Shown in pieces: positions 25,746 to 34,236 of a DNA stretch of 64,000 bases. The position numbers were made by a program, and so were the translations under genes. Source of the DNA: CAZDRX01 sp964508225 (GTDB taxonomy: Bacteria > Patescibacteriota > Gracilibacteria > Peribacterales > Peribacteraceae). The notes beneath the pieces are model-generated. The model did no database searches and was not told the origin of the DNA. It was given only the letters and a program-made list of their open reading frames with translations. The stretch lies in the NCBI GenBank assembly GCA_964508225.1, contig CAZDRX010000006.1, positions 1 through 64,000 of the forward strand, in the 5' to 3' direction. Within the stretch, counting starts at the first letter, position 1; the number at the start of each line of letters is the position of its first letter.

Positions 25746-26381
25746 ATGCAATTCTCCTCTGTCCTCTTCGATCTCGACGGCACCCTCATCCAAACCACAC
25801 ACCTCTACGAGGAGGCGTGCAGAGCCGGCATGGAGTCGATCGGCATCACGTTCACCTCCGAGGATTTTCGGCATCACTATCCGAAGGGCTACTCCATGCA
25901 CTCGTGGATCGAGGCGAAAGGAGGAGACGCGTCACGTCTGGAAGAAGTCCGCGTGATGCGCGATCTCGTCTACCACGAACTCCTCGCGACGAAGAGCGAG
26001 TACTGCGCCGGTGCGATGGATCTCCTCACATTTCTGAAGGGCCATCCGACGGGCGTCATCACGAATTCATGGAGGTCGTACCTCGATGCGATTCACCGCA
26101 AGCTCGCGATCTACGATCATCTCACCGAGATTGTCACCGCGGACGACATGGGTGACCTCTGCAAGCCTCATCCGCACGGGCTCCTCCTCACGGCAGACCG
26201 CCTTGGCGCCGATCCGGCAACCTCGGTGTACGTCGGCGATCAGATCTTCGATCTGGAAGCCGCGCGTGCTGCAGGGATGACCGCGTGTCTCATCCGCGGG
26301 CCGCACTCACCCGATGGCGCGGAGAAGCATGCCGATCTCGTCGTCGAGTCCCTTTGCGATCTGCAGGAGCAGCTTCAGTGA
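25746..26381 (+). CDS. HAD-superfamily hydrolase
   Basis: The 211-residue protein is a haloacid dehalogenase-type phosphatase with the nucleophile motif DLDGT (residues 9-13), a helical cap domain, the ITNSW motif II serine or threonine region, K in CKPHPHGL, and GDQIFDLEAARAAGM as motif IV. It resembles phosphoglycolate phosphatase and beta-phosphoglucomutase-like members; the substrate cannot be assigned. Its last bases overlap the end of pyrC, which is read from the other strand. Confidence 0.88.
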   Translation: MQFSSVLFDLDGTLIQTTHLYEEACRAGMESIGITFTSEDFRHHYPKGYSMHSWIEAKGGDASRLEEVRVMRDLVYHELLATKSEYCAGAMDLLTFLKGHPTGVITNSWRSYLDAIHRKLAIYDHLTEIVTADDMGDLCKPHPHGLLLTADRLGADPATSVYVGDQIFDLEAARAAGMTACLIRGPHSPDGAEKHADLVVESLCDLQEQLQ

Positions 26382-27664
26382 GCGATGATCCGTTCCACAG
26401 CACCGGTCACTTTCCTCCCCTGAAACGGCGTCCAGCCGCACTTGCTCTTCAGAGTCTTTCCGTCGATCACCCATTCCTTTGCGGGATCGATCACTGCGAT
26501 TCTCGCGAGTGACTTCTCCGCAATCTCCGGCTGATGCAGGCCGAAGATCCGGTTCGGATTCGTGAAGCACACACGGAGAATGTCTGCGTACGAGATTTTT
26601 TTCTGCGCGGCTTCCGTGAGCAGGAGCGGGAGCATCGTCTCCACCCCGGGCACACCGCTCGGAGCCGTGAGTGGCTCCGCTACCTTCTTCTCTTCGAGCG
26701 TGTGCGGCGCATGATCGGTCGCAATGCAATCCACCGTGCCGTCTTTCAGCCCCGCCCAGAGCGCATCGCAGTCCGTACGTGAACGCAGCGGCGGGTTCAT
26801 CTTCCCGAGTGCGCCGAGTGAGGCGTAGTCGTCGGTCGTGAGCAGCAGATGGTGCGGCGAGGCCTCACACGTGACGCCGATGCCGTCTTTCTTCGCCTTC
26901 CGCACGAGCTCGACACCGAGCGCGGTGGACAGGTGCGCGATGTGGAGTGCGGTGCCGTGTTTCTTCGCAAGAACAAGGGCTTCCTGAATCGACGTCGCCT
27001 CGGACTCCGGCGGGCGGTGCAGGGAGTGGAGCGCGATGTCCGTGCCTGCGTGTGCGAGTTTCGCCGCGTCGTTCATCGCGGAGTCCTCGCAGTGCGCGAC
27101 GAGCGGGATCTTCAGCTCCGCGCACACCTTGAACACCTCATCCACGATGCCACCATCCACCTTCTGGTTGCCTGTCGAGTGATCGAGATAGAGCTTGAGC
27201 CCCGCGCAGTGACGCTTCAGGCGCTTCAATTCCATCGAGCTGCCCGTCCAGAGATCCCTGAGAGTCCGCAGATGTGCTTCCTCCGTCACGCCGAAGAAGA
27301 ACCGGAGGTTCATGCCGTCGGCCTCCTCCGCACGGCGCACTTTGTCCGCGAGCGCCGCGACGGTGACGGTCGGCGGGATCGTGTTCGGCATTTCGCAGAC
27401 GCATCCGACGCCCCCGGCGAGTGCAGACGCGGATTCGGTCTGGATCGTCGCTTTGTGCGTAAGTCCCGGCTCACGGAAGTGCACGTGACAGTCGATGAGG
27501 AGCGGGAAGAGGAGCTTGCCTGTGCAATCCACCACGTCGGCGCCCTTGTGATCCTGAATGACACCGATCGCTTCGATCTCTCCGGTAATCCCGATCATCA
27601 CATCCGCCTTCTCCCATGAATCCGCACCCACGATCTGTCCGCCTCTGAGGAGTGTTTTGTTCAT
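26375..27664 (-). CDS. pyrC: Dihydroorotase
   Basis: Dihydroorotase closes carbamoyl-aspartate to dihydroorotate, the third step of pyrimidine synthesis. The 429-residue class I type enzyme has the metal motif HVHFREPG (H60, H62), the later LVAHCED and LHIAHLST blocks with metal-binding histidines, and CIATDHAPHTLEEK with the catalytic aspartate. Its ATG overlaps the stop of the upstream transporter gene (ATGA), so translation is probably coupled. It is the third gene of pyrB-TSUP-pyrC. Confidence 0.95.
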   Translation of the reverse strand: MNKTLLRGGQIVGADSWEKADVMIGITGEIEAIGVIQDHKGADVVDCTGKLLFPLLIDCHVHFREPGLTHKATIQTESASALAGGVGCVCEMPNTIPPTVTVAALADKVRRAEEADGMNLRFFFGVTEEAHLRTLRDLWTGSSMELKRLKRHCAGLKLYLDHSTGNQKVDGGIVDEVFKVCAELKIPLVAHCEDSAMNDAAKLAHAGTDIALHSLHRPPESEATSIQEALVLAKKHGTALHIAHLSTALGVELVRKAKKDGIGVTCEASPHHLLLTTDDYASLGALGKMNPPLRSRTDCDALWAGLKDGTVDCIATDHAPHTLEEKKVAEPLTAPSGVPGVETMLPLLLTEAAQKKISYADILRVCFTNPNRIFGLHQPEIAEKSLARIAVIDPAKEWVIDGKTLKSKCGWTPFQGRKVTGAVERIIAH

Positions 27665-28386
27665 GGAAACAGGAGAAGCTTGATAGCGCCCATGAGGATA
27701 ACGATAAGCTGCAGATCTTCAAAGAGCGCAACGCTCACGTACCGCAGCAGCCATTTACCGATCTTCACACTCAGGAGCACGATCGGTGTCGAGATCACGA
27801 GCAGGAGAATGACATTCCGCGTGAACGGGATGTTCGGCACGTATGCCGTCACCTTCGCGAGGTTCATGAGGAGCCCGATCACCGCCGAGGTCCCGACGAA
27901 TACTTCCTTCGACAGTCCCATGGAGAGGAGGGCCGGCATTCTGATGAGTGCAGCGTTGCCGACGAATCCTCCGATGAATCCGTTGACGCCTCCGGAGAGG
28001 ATCAGCGTTGCCTTCGACGCATCCAGACGGGGTGCGAATTTCCAGAAGCGCATTGCGACGAAACCGATGCACGTGATGCCGAGCAGGACGGCGGGAATAC
28101 GCGGCGGTACGGTGAACAGGAGCACACCGCCGAGGTAACTCATCGGGATGCCGCTCAGGATGTACCACTTCGCGATGTCCCAACGGACGAACCGCCGGAA
28201 GTGCCAGACTTTCGCGATCTGGATCGAGAGCAGGAGTACCGACGCGAAGATGATACTCAGCCGCGGATCGAGGAAGAACGTTCCGAGCACGATGGTGAGG
28301 ATGCCGAGCCCTCCTCCGCTCACCGTGGAAAATACCCCGCCCACCAGGAGGAGGGCCGAGTAGGCAATTACCGCGGTGAGGCTCAT
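27661..28386 (-). CDS. TSUP (TauE/SafE)-family membrane transporter
   Basis: The 241-residue protein has about eight hydrophobic helices and the two related halves of the TSUP family, with glycine-rich starts GGVFSTVSGGGLGILT (about 16-31) and GGVNGFIGGFVGNAAL. TSUP proteins export or import small anions such as sulfite, sulfoacetate or other organic acids. It overlaps pyrB and pyrC by ATGA at both ends, so it is inside a translationally coupled pyrimidine operon. That context suggests a substrate such as an intermediate or end product of the pathway; this is inference. Confidence 0.85.
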   Translation of the reverse strand: MSLTAVIAYSALLLVGGVFSTVSGGGLGILTIVLGTFFLDPRLSIIFASVLLLSIQIAKVWHFRRFVRWDIAKWYILSGIPMSYLGGVLLFTVPPRIPAVLLGITCIGFVAMRFWKFAPRLDASKATLILSGGVNGFIGGFVGNAALIRMPALLSMGLSKEVFVGTSAVIGLLMNLAKVTAYVPNIPFTRNVILLLVISTPIVLLSVKIGKWLLRYVSVALFEDLQLIVILMGAIKLLLFP

Positions 28387-29300
28387 GCTTTGCCGAGAAG
28401 CATTGCCAGGAGCGCCATACGCACGGGTACGCCGTTACTCGCCTGACGGAAGTACGCGGCGTTCGGCAGTGCGTCGACGTCCGTGCTGATCTCACCGACG
28501 CGCGGGAGCGGATGCATGACGACCACCTTCTTGCCCTTCAGGTGCTTTGCGGTGAGTACGTACTTGAGCTTGAGGCGCTCGTACTCGCTCTTGTCCGCGA
28601 AGCGCTCCTGCTGCACGCGCGTCATGTACATCATGTCGGCATCCAGACCTGCGGCGATATCGTCCTTCTCCTCGTACGGAATACCTTTCTCTTTCAGGAA
28701 GCTCGTCACCTTCTCGGGCATCGTGAGTTCCGCAGGGGAGATGAGCGTCAGGCGGATGTCGTTATAGAGGCCGAGGAGGTAACAGAGTGAGTGCACGGTG
28801 CGTCCGTACCGCAAATCACCGACCATCGCGATGTGAAGGCCGTCGATTTTTCCGCACTCCTCCTTGATTGTGTAGAGATCGAGAAGCGCCTGTGTGGGGT
28901 GCTGACCGGGACCGTCACCCGCGTTGATGAACGGTACTTTGGATCCCGCAGCCGCCTTGTCCGCACTGCCCTGCTCGGGGTGACGCATCGCGATGATGTC
29001 CGCGTACTGCCCCACCATCTCCATCGTGTCCTCGATCGTTTCGCCTTTGTAGAGCGAACTGAACTGAATGCCTTCGGCAGTGAGCACGTCGCCGCCGAGC
29101 CGGATCATCGCGGTCTCGAAGCTCATGCGCGTGCGTGTGCTCGGCTCGTAGAAGAGCGACGCGAGCACTTTGCCCTTCAGGAGGTCGGTCTTTCCTTTCG
29201 CTCTCAGCTTCTCCATCTCACCCGCAACGCGAAGAATCTCCTCGGTATCAGCGCGTGTGAGCTGCTTCGTGGAGGTGAGGTGCTTGAAGGGGAGTGGCAT
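28383..29300 (-). CDS. pyrB: Aspartate carbamoyltransferase, catalytic chain
   Basis: PyrB joins carbamoyl phosphate and aspartate, the committed step of pyrimidine synthesis. The 305-residue product has the carbamoyl-phosphate motif YEPSTRTR (residues 51-58), RHPEQGS and INAGDGPGQHPTQALLDLYT, all typical of the family. The ATG at 29300 gives the normal length; a TACACT (29315-29310) lies 9 nt upstream, and an alternative in-frame start at 29399 would run through the divergent promoter. No pyrI regulatory chain or carAB is present in the window. Confidence 0.95.
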   Translation of the reverse strand: MPLPFKHLTSTKQLTRADTEEILRVAGEMEKLRAKGKTDLLKGKVLASLFYEPSTRTRMSFETAMIRLGGDVLTAEGIQFSSLYKGETIEDTMEMVGQYADIIAMRHPEQGSADKAAAGSKVPFINAGDGPGQHPTQALLDLYTIKEECGKIDGLHIAMVGDLRYGRTVHSLCYLLGLYNDIRLTLISPAELTMPEKVTSFLKEKGIPYEEKDDIAAGLDADMMYMTRVQQERFADKSEYERLKLKYVLTAKHLKGKKVVVMHPLPRVGEISTDVDALPNAAYFRQASNGVPVRMALLAMLLGKA

Positions 29301-29338
29301 TCCGTTGGCAGTGTAGTGGGAGAGCTGCGGGGCGGATA

Positions 29339-29377
29339 TTGACAGTAGTATTATAAGTTTTATAATACTCCCGTCAA
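29339..29377. promoter_or_regulatory. Overlapping palindromic divergent promoters
   Basis: An imperfect palindrome holds two promoters in opposite directions. Plus strand: TTGACA (29339-29344), 16 nt, TATAAT (29361-29366). Minus strand: TTGACG (29377-29372), 16 nt, TATAAT (29355-29350). The two cannot be occupied at the same time. The plus promoter serves the small gene at 29377; the minus one is suited to pyrB. These are the closest matches to the sigma-70 consensus in the window. Confidence 0.75.
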
Positions 29378-29676
29378 TGGGTTCTCCAGATGTTGCCACC
29401 GGCGATAACGAGCTCGTGCTTCACGTTTCGAAATACCGTTTCGAGGGACGTCAGCTCATCGACCCGGCTCCGGATGTCGCGATTTACAGCCGTACTCAGC
29501 GTGAATTCAAACCTGCGCGTGCGGAGACATACCATGTCGGCAAGGACACTCTCGAGCTCATCGGCATTCAGTACGTCGATGGCACCGGCAGTAAAGACCT
29601 CACGCTCGACGAACTGCGGCACGAGACCGGCAAGGCCATCCGCATCGTCTTCGACGAAGTGCAGTCCGGCGACTAG
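29377..29676 (+). CDS. Small protein of unknown function
   Basis: The 99-residue acidic protein has alternating strands and helices and no membrane segment, signal or recognised motif. The start ATG lies 10 nt after the TATAAT of the strong divergent promoter shared with pyrB, and directly precedes the flippase gene (46-nt gap). Its promoter strength suggests high expression. Function unknown. Confidence 0.65.
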   Translation: MGSPDVATGDNELVLHVSKYRFEGRQLIDPAPDVAIYSRTQREFKPARAETYHVGKDTLELIGIQYVDGTGSKDLTLDELRHETGKAIRIVFDEVQSGD

Positions 29677-29721
29677 GTCTTCGCCTACCCTGATCCGGGG
29701 TGCGGCAGTATCCTCTTTCTG

Positions 29722-31182
29722 ATGTCCACGAAACAGATCGCCACCTCCACGCTCTGGCAGATCGGCAGTCAGGCCGCGATGGCGCTCCTGTCCGCGATCT
29801 CGGCCAAGTTCGTCGCGATGGGACTCAGTCAGGAACTCGCTGGCAGTTACAACACCGCCTACAGCTACCTCCAGCTCTTCGCGATCCTCGCGGACTTCGG
29901 GCTCTACGCCGTGTCCGTGCGTGAGGTGAGTACCGCGACCGACAAGCGCGCCGTGCTCGGTGCGCTCATCACACTCCGGTCCGTCATCGCGACGATCTCA
30001 CTCGGCACGGCAGTCTTTGTCGCATGGATTGTTCCTGCATGGCAGGGCACGCCGCTTCCGATCGGCATCAGCATCGCTGCGCTTGTGCCGTTCTTCACAC
30101 TCCTTGCAGGCGTACTGCGCACCACGTTCCAGATTTCGTACGCGATGCACTACGTCTTCATCGCGGAAGTCAGTCAGCGCATTCTCACGACAGGGCTCAT
30201 GGCCGCTCTCATCGCGGCGGGCATCCGTCAGAGCGAGAGCCTCCTCATCTTCCAGCTCTTCCTCTGGATCGGTTCGGTCGGTGCGCTCCTGCTCCTCCTC
30301 TTCTCGGTCGTGTTCTCGATGCGTCTCATACCGCTCCGGTTCGTCTTCGACCGCGCGCTTCTCGCCCGGCTGCTCCGGAGTGCCATGCCTTATGGCGTCG
30401 CATTCCTCTGCATCGCGCTCTACCGTCAGTTCGATCTCACGATGATCGCGCTGCTCCGGCCGGACTTCAAACTCCAGAACGCATTCTACGGGTTCGCGGT
30501 GCGTATCGCGGAGATGACGTACCTCGTCCCGACGTTCCTCCTCAATTCAACGCTCCCCGTGTTGAGTGAGCGCTCCGCGCGCGGCGAACCCACCTCCACC
30601 ATGCTCGGGAAAACACTGCTCATCATCCTTGCGATCTGCGGCGCGTCCGCACTCTTCTCCTTCTTCTGGGCCACGCCCATCATGCGTCTTCTCACGACAG
30701 ACGCGTACCTTGCGCAGGGCGGGGCGCCCGGATCAGACACAGCGCTCAGGCTTCTCTCGGTGCCGATGGTGCTGAACGGCATCGTGCTCTACAGCTTCTA
30801 CGTGCTCCTCACGAAGAACGCATGGCGATCCCTCGTTCTCTGCATGATCGTCGCGGTGTTCATCTCCATCGGCTGCAACTTCCTCTGGATTCCCGCCGGC
30901 GGATTCGTCGCGGCGATCCAGACCACCACCGTCGTGCATCTCTTCCTCGCCGTCACCCTCCTCCCGCTCGCGATGAGAGCGATGCCGCTGCAGTTCCCTG
31001 CTGCGTACACATTCCGTCTCACCGTCTTCCTTGTCCTCCTCGGGGTCATCCTCACGCTGACGGCGGGGATGATGGCTACGACACTCTCCGCCGCGATCGG
31101 CCTCTTCCTCGGCGCCGTCCTCGTCCTCGCGCTCGGCTTCCTGTGCGGTTTCCACAGGATTCTTGCGTTCGCAAAGGCCTGA
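29722..31182 (+). CDS. Polysaccharide flippase (Wzx/MurJ-like, MOP superfamily)
   Basis: The 486-residue polytopic protein has about fourteen hydrophobic segments and the typical N-terminal pattern of oligosaccharide flippases (STLWQIGSQAAMALLSAISAKFVAM, then LQLFAILADFGL). Such proteins turn lipid-linked oligosaccharides across the membrane. The presence of a glycosylphosphotransferase and several glycosyltransferases in the window supports a role in surface glycan or lipid II export. A TATCCT (29709-29714) lies 7 nt before the ATG. Confidence 0.85.
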   Translation: MSTKQIATSTLWQIGSQAAMALLSAISAKFVAMGLSQELAGSYNTAYSYLQLFAILADFGLYAVSVREVSTATDKRAVLGALITLRSVIATISLGTAVFVAWIVPAWQGTPLPIGISIAALVPFFTLLAGVLRTTFQISYAMHYVFIAEVSQRILTTGLMAALIAAGIRQSESLLIFQLFLWIGSVGALLLLLFSVVFSMRLIPLRFVFDRALLARLLRSAMPYGVAFLCIALYRQFDLTMIALLRPDFKLQNAFYGFAVRIAEMTYLVPTFLLNSTLPVLSERSARGEPTSTMLGKTLLIILAICGASALFSFFWATPIMRLLTTDAYLAQGGAPGSDTALRLLSVPMVLNGIVLYSFYVLLTKNAWRSLVLCMIVAVFISIGCNFLWIPAGGFVAAIQTTTVVHLFLAVTLLPLAMRAMPLQFPAAYTFRLTVFLVLLGVILTLTAGMMATTLSAAIGLFLGAVLVLALGFLCGFHRILAFAKA

Positions 31183-31211
31183 GGAAGCCTTTCCGGAGCT
31201 CCGCAGCCTGA

Positions 31212-31240
31212 TTGAATCAAAACGTGTTTTGTGCTACAAT
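31212..31240 (+). promoter_or_regulatory. Promoter of the LPNSG surface protein
   Basis: TTGAAT (31212-31217), a 17-nt spacer and TACAAT (31235-31240) preceded by TGC form a complete promoter. The start codon begins 7 nt after the -10, so the predicted mRNA starts at or beside the A of the ATG: the clearest leaderless case here. Confidence 0.75.
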
Positions 31241-31246
31241 AGTGAG

Positions 31247-31960
31247 ATGGCTTTCAACACCAATCTCCTCAAATCCAATACCGCGAAGCAGATCGCGGGC
31301 GGTCTCGGCGGCATGGCTATCGCGGCCCTCCTCTATCTTGCCGTCGATCAGGCGTCGTATCTGAACATCAAGGGACTTCTCGTCTCCACGAACACGATCT
31401 CCGAGAAGGCCGGTCAGGTGAATGTGAATACGACGAACATGGACGAAGACACGAAGCGCCAGCTCGCGAAGAATGCCAACGCGGTCGCGGGTCAGCTTGC
31501 CAGCTCTGCAAACGCCTCCTCGCAGATCGCCGAGACGCCGATCGGCAACAACGTCGCCGACCGCAGAGCCAAGCGCATCTTCGCCAACGAAGTCACGCAG
31601 GCGTTCGCGAGTGCTCCCACGTACAGCAATGATCCGAACAAGTTCATCCCCGTGGAACAGCGTGTCGCGATCCGCGCCGCGCGCATCGCCAACCTCCCTG
31701 CTCCGGACTTCGCTCCGCAGCCGCTCGGTGTCGGTGAAGGCACGTCCGCCCCCGCACTGCAGGCGAGCGCACAGGTCACGATTATCGATACCGGAAGCAC
31801 ACCGCAGACTGCCCAGAAGCACGCCGCTGCGACGACGAATTCCGGAAGTCTCCCGAACTCAGGACTGGGATTGAATCTCCTCGTCCTCCTCTCGCTTGCG
31901 TGCGCATTCTTCTCCGTGAAGACCACGCTGCGCGATCGCGTCGTTGCCCTCTTCGCCTAA
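31247..31960 (+). CDS. Membrane/surface protein with LPNSG-type C-terminus
   Basis: The 237-residue product has an N-terminal hydrophobic segment (about 16-34, a signal or anchor), a polar Ala/Asn-rich domain, and a C-terminal LPNSG followed by a hydrophobic helix (LGLNLLVLLSLACAFF) and a short basic tail. The end resembles the LPDTG end of the protein at 19308, suggesting a shared sorting system. The role of the middle part is unknown. The start is fixed by the promoter 6 nt upstream. The prepilin peptidase gene follows by 19 nt. Confidence 0.7.
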   Translation: MAFNTNLLKSNTAKQIAGGLGGMAIAALLYLAVDQASYLNIKGLLVSTNTISEKAGQVNVNTTNMDEDTKRQLAKNANAVAGQLASSANASSQIAETPIGNNVADRRAKRIFANEVTQAFASAPTYSNDPNKFIPVEQRVAIRAARIANLPAPDFAPQPLGVGEGTSAPALQASAQVTIIDTGSTPQTAQKHAAATTNSGSLPNSGLGLNLLVLLSLACAFFSVKTTLRDRVVALFA

Positions 31961-31979
31961 GGTCACTAGCATAGGTTCC

Positions 31980-32837
31980 ATGGCTCCTGTGTACGTTCTC
32001 TTTGCATTGCTGGGCTTGGCACTCGGCAGTTTCGGTAATGTGCTCATTCTGCGTATCCGTACGGCGGAGACGCTCGGCGGACGTTCACATTGCCCGCACT
32101 GCATGAAGACCATCGCGTGGTTCGATCTGTTTCCGCTGCTCAGCTTCCTCCTCCTCGGCGGACGATGCCGTCACTGCCGGAAGACGATCTCGCTCCAGTA
32201 TCCGCTCGTCGAGTGTGCGTCCATGCTCGTGTTTCTCCTCGGGATTGTCCTCACGCCGCTTGATCCTTTCCACGCGCTCGTCACCGCGTTCGCTCTCTAC
32301 TTCCTGCTGCTCGCGTGCGTGTACGACGGGATGTTCCAGCAGATCCCCGATATCTTCACCATCTGCTTCGCCCTCGTCGTGCTCGCGGACGTCTGGCTTC
32401 TCGGCGACATCGGACTCCGCAACGCCGAGCCTCTGTACTCCGCATGGGAAGCGCCGACGTGGATGGGCGCAGCCGGCCGCTACGTGTACCTGCTCCTCAT
32501 CGGCCCCGCATACTCCTCGCGTATCGAACTCCACACGCTCGGCGCCATGATTCCGTTTGCATGGTTCGGGCTTCAGTGGCTCGTGTCCCGCGGGAAAGCC
32601 GTGGGCACGGGAGACATTTTTCTCGGTACCGCCATCGGCTTCTGGCTCGGTGTGCAGGGCTCGGTCGTCATGCTTGTCCTCAGCTACATGGTGGGCGCGG
32701 TCGTCACGCTTCTTCTCCTCATCACGAAGACGATCTCGTTGAAGCGCCAGCGCATCCCATTCGGTCCGTTCATGGGGATTGCGACCGTCCTCACGGTGCT
32801 TGGTGCCGGTGATCTCTACCTCTCTCTTCTCCGGTAA
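31980..32837 (+). CDS. pilD: Prepilin peptidase (A24 family)
   Basis: The enzyme cleaves and often N-methylates type IV prepilins at the membrane. The 285-residue product has the N-terminal cytoplasmic domain with two CxxC pairs (C38/C41 and C63/C66) and the catalytic aspartates in YDGMFQQIPD (D116) and GTGD (D212), plus about seven helices. Its presence implies type IV pili or a pseudopilus, although no pilin gene is in the window. The ATG at 31980 follows a TAGCAT by 7 nt. Confidence 0.93.
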   Translation: MAPVYVLFALLGLALGSFGNVLILRIRTAETLGGRSHCPHCMKTIAWFDLFPLLSFLLLGGRCRHCRKTISLQYPLVECASMLVFLLGIVLTPLDPFHALVTAFALYFLLLACVYDGMFQQIPDIFTICFALVVLADVWLLGDIGLRNAEPLYSAWEAPTWMGAAGRYVYLLLIGPAYSSRIELHTLGAMIPFAWFGLQWLVSRGKAVGTGDIFLGTAIGFWLGVQGSVVMLVLSYMVGAVVTLLLLITKTISLKRQRIPFGPFMGIATVLTVLGAGDLYLSLLR

Positions 32838-32856
32838 ACACGCGTTCATAAAGAGA

Positions 32857-32983
32857 GAGGCTTCGCTGCCCTACCGGAAGGGAATCTGCCGACACGGCAG
32901 CGAAGCCTCAGATCTAGACCAACGGGATCGCTGCGGTACCCTACGTGAGGGTCGCCCTCCTTTCGGAGAAATCCGTGTGTTGG
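32857..32983. ncRNA. Structured RNA element of unknown class
   Basis: The spacer between pilD and smpB contains three well-formed stems. A perfect 14-bp stem pairs 32857-32870 with 32896-32909. A second long-range stem pairs CCAAC (32919-32923) with GTTGG (32979-32983) and GGAT (32925-32928) with ATCC (32971-32974), enclosing two hairpins: ACCCT-acgtg-AGGGT (32938-32952) and CTCC-tttc-GGAG (32957-32968). No terminator T-run follows. It matches no RNA class I can recall (tmRNA, SRP RNA, 6S and common riboswitches were considered). Strand and function are unknown. Confidence 0.5.
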
Positions 32984-33087
32984 CCAAGGTATTATGATCC
33001 ACTTGGATTACTTTGTCAAATACCCCTATTGGCACTCAACCAGCTTTCAGAGAAGCCATGCAGACGCTCTCGTGTATTCTCTCCCCG

Positions 33088-33528
33088 ATGAAAGTCGTCG
33101 CACAGAACCGGCGCGCGAGATTCGATTACGAGATCGGTGAAACGGTCGAGGCCGGTCTCATGCTTTCGGGGCAGGAGGTGAAATCCTGCCGTCTCGGACA
33201 GATCAGCTTGGCCGGGAGTTACGTCTCGTTTCTCGGCGGACGGCCGCTCCTCAAGCAGGCGAAGATCAGTCCGTACACGTACGCGGGGCCTCTGCCGGAC
33301 TACGATCCCGCGCACGACCGCGAACTGCTTCTGAACAAAGCCCAGCTTGAGAAGCTGCAGAGCAAGCAGGAGGAGAAGGGCGTCTCTCTCATTCCGCTCG
33401 AAGTGCGTGCGGGAAAATTCATCAAGATTCTCATCGGGGTCGCGAAGGGCAGGAAGAAGCTCGACAAACGTCAACGCATCAAAGAACGCGAGACGTCGCG
33501 CAGGATCCGTGAAACCGGAGAGGATTAG
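33088..33528 (+). CDS. smpB: SsrA-binding protein
   Basis: SmpB delivers tmRNA to stalled ribosomes for trans-translation. The 146-residue product has the family's usual start (NRRARFDYEIGETVEAGL), the GQEVKSCR block, and the basic C-terminal tail (GRKKLDKRQRIKERE) that enters the ribosomal mRNA channel. The ATG at 33088 is supported by TATTCT 7 nt upstream; an earlier in-frame ATG at 33058 lies upstream of that hexamer. No tmRNA gene was found nearby. Confidence 0.95.
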   Translation: MKVVAQNRRARFDYEIGETVEAGLMLSGQEVKSCRLGQISLAGSYVSFLGGRPLLKQAKISPYTYAGPLPDYDPAHDRELLLNKAQLEKLQSKQEEKGVSLIPLEVRAGKFIKILIGVAKGRKKLDKRQRIKERETSRRIRETGED

Positions 33529-33639
33529 AGCAAGGCATTCCTGACAGAAATTTGTAATTCTTTTCAAGTGTGTTGCCATCATCAAATGCGGGCGGGTGAC
33601 GCGCCGCTTCGTTCAACGTATCCTCGCGTATAGCCCCCT

Positions 33640-34236
33640 ATGTCACTCCTCCCTCCCCAGATCCAGAAGGCCATCGAAGAATTTTCCAAACTCCCCGGCA
33701 TCGGGCCGAAGTCTGCCGAACGCCTCACGTTCCATCTGCTTCGGAGCTCCAAGGCCACGCCCGAGTCTCTCGGCTCCGCGCTGCAGGCACTCAAGAAAGA
33801 TCTGAAGTACTGCCGTACGTGCCAGATGATCTCGCTTCACGAAGAATGTTCCGTGTGCAGCGACCGTTCACGTGACAAGACGACGATCCTCGTCGTGGAG
33901 GAACCACTCGAAGTGATCGCATTCGAGAAGTCCGGATTCAAGGGGCTCTACCACGTGCTCCACGGCGTACTCTCGCCCATCGACGGATTCGGCCCCGAGC
34001 AGCTCAAGCTGAAGGAACTCATCGACCGTTGCAATGCCGGTGACGTGAAGGAGGTGATCATCGCCACGAACCTCGACACCGAAGGCGAGGCGACTGCCGC
34101 GTACATCCGTCAGAAGATCGCGAAGTCTGTTCCCACAGTGACGCGCCTCGCACACGGGTTACCTATGGGCGCGGATATCGAGTTCGCGGATCAGGTGACG
34201 CTGCGGGAGGCTATTGCGGGACGGCGGTCGGCGTAG
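33640..34236 (+). CDS. recR: Recombination protein RecR
   Basis: RecR works with RecO and RecF to load RecA at gaps. The 198-residue product has the helix-hairpin-helix (LPGIGPKSAERL), a four-cysteine zinc finger (C58, C61, C70, C73) and the Toprim domain (ILVVEEPLEVIAFE, TNLDTEGEATA). The length is normal. A TATAGC is 5 nt before the ATG. Its 3' end overlaps the convergent methyltransferase gene by 26 nt. Confidence 0.95.
   Translation: MSLLPPQIQKAIEEFSKLPGIGPKSAERLTFHLLRSSKATPESLGSALQALKKDLKYCRTCQMISLHEECSVCSDRSRDKTTILVVEEPLEVIAFEKSGFKGLYHVLHGVLSPIDGFGPEQLKLKELIDRCNAGDVKEVIIATNLDTEGEATAAYIRQKIAKSVPTVTRLAHGLPMGADIEFADQVTLREAIAGRRSA

Noticed and set aside
32857..32983. tmRNA gene beside smpB
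   Set aside because: No tRNA-like end (no T-loop TTCRA with matching acceptor and CCA) and no tag-peptide reading frame; the stems do not fit.
32957..32985. Minus-strand AAAGGAGG as the 3' end of a 16S rRNA fragment
   Set aside because: Similarity stops after eight bases; neighbouring conserved 16S sequence is absent.
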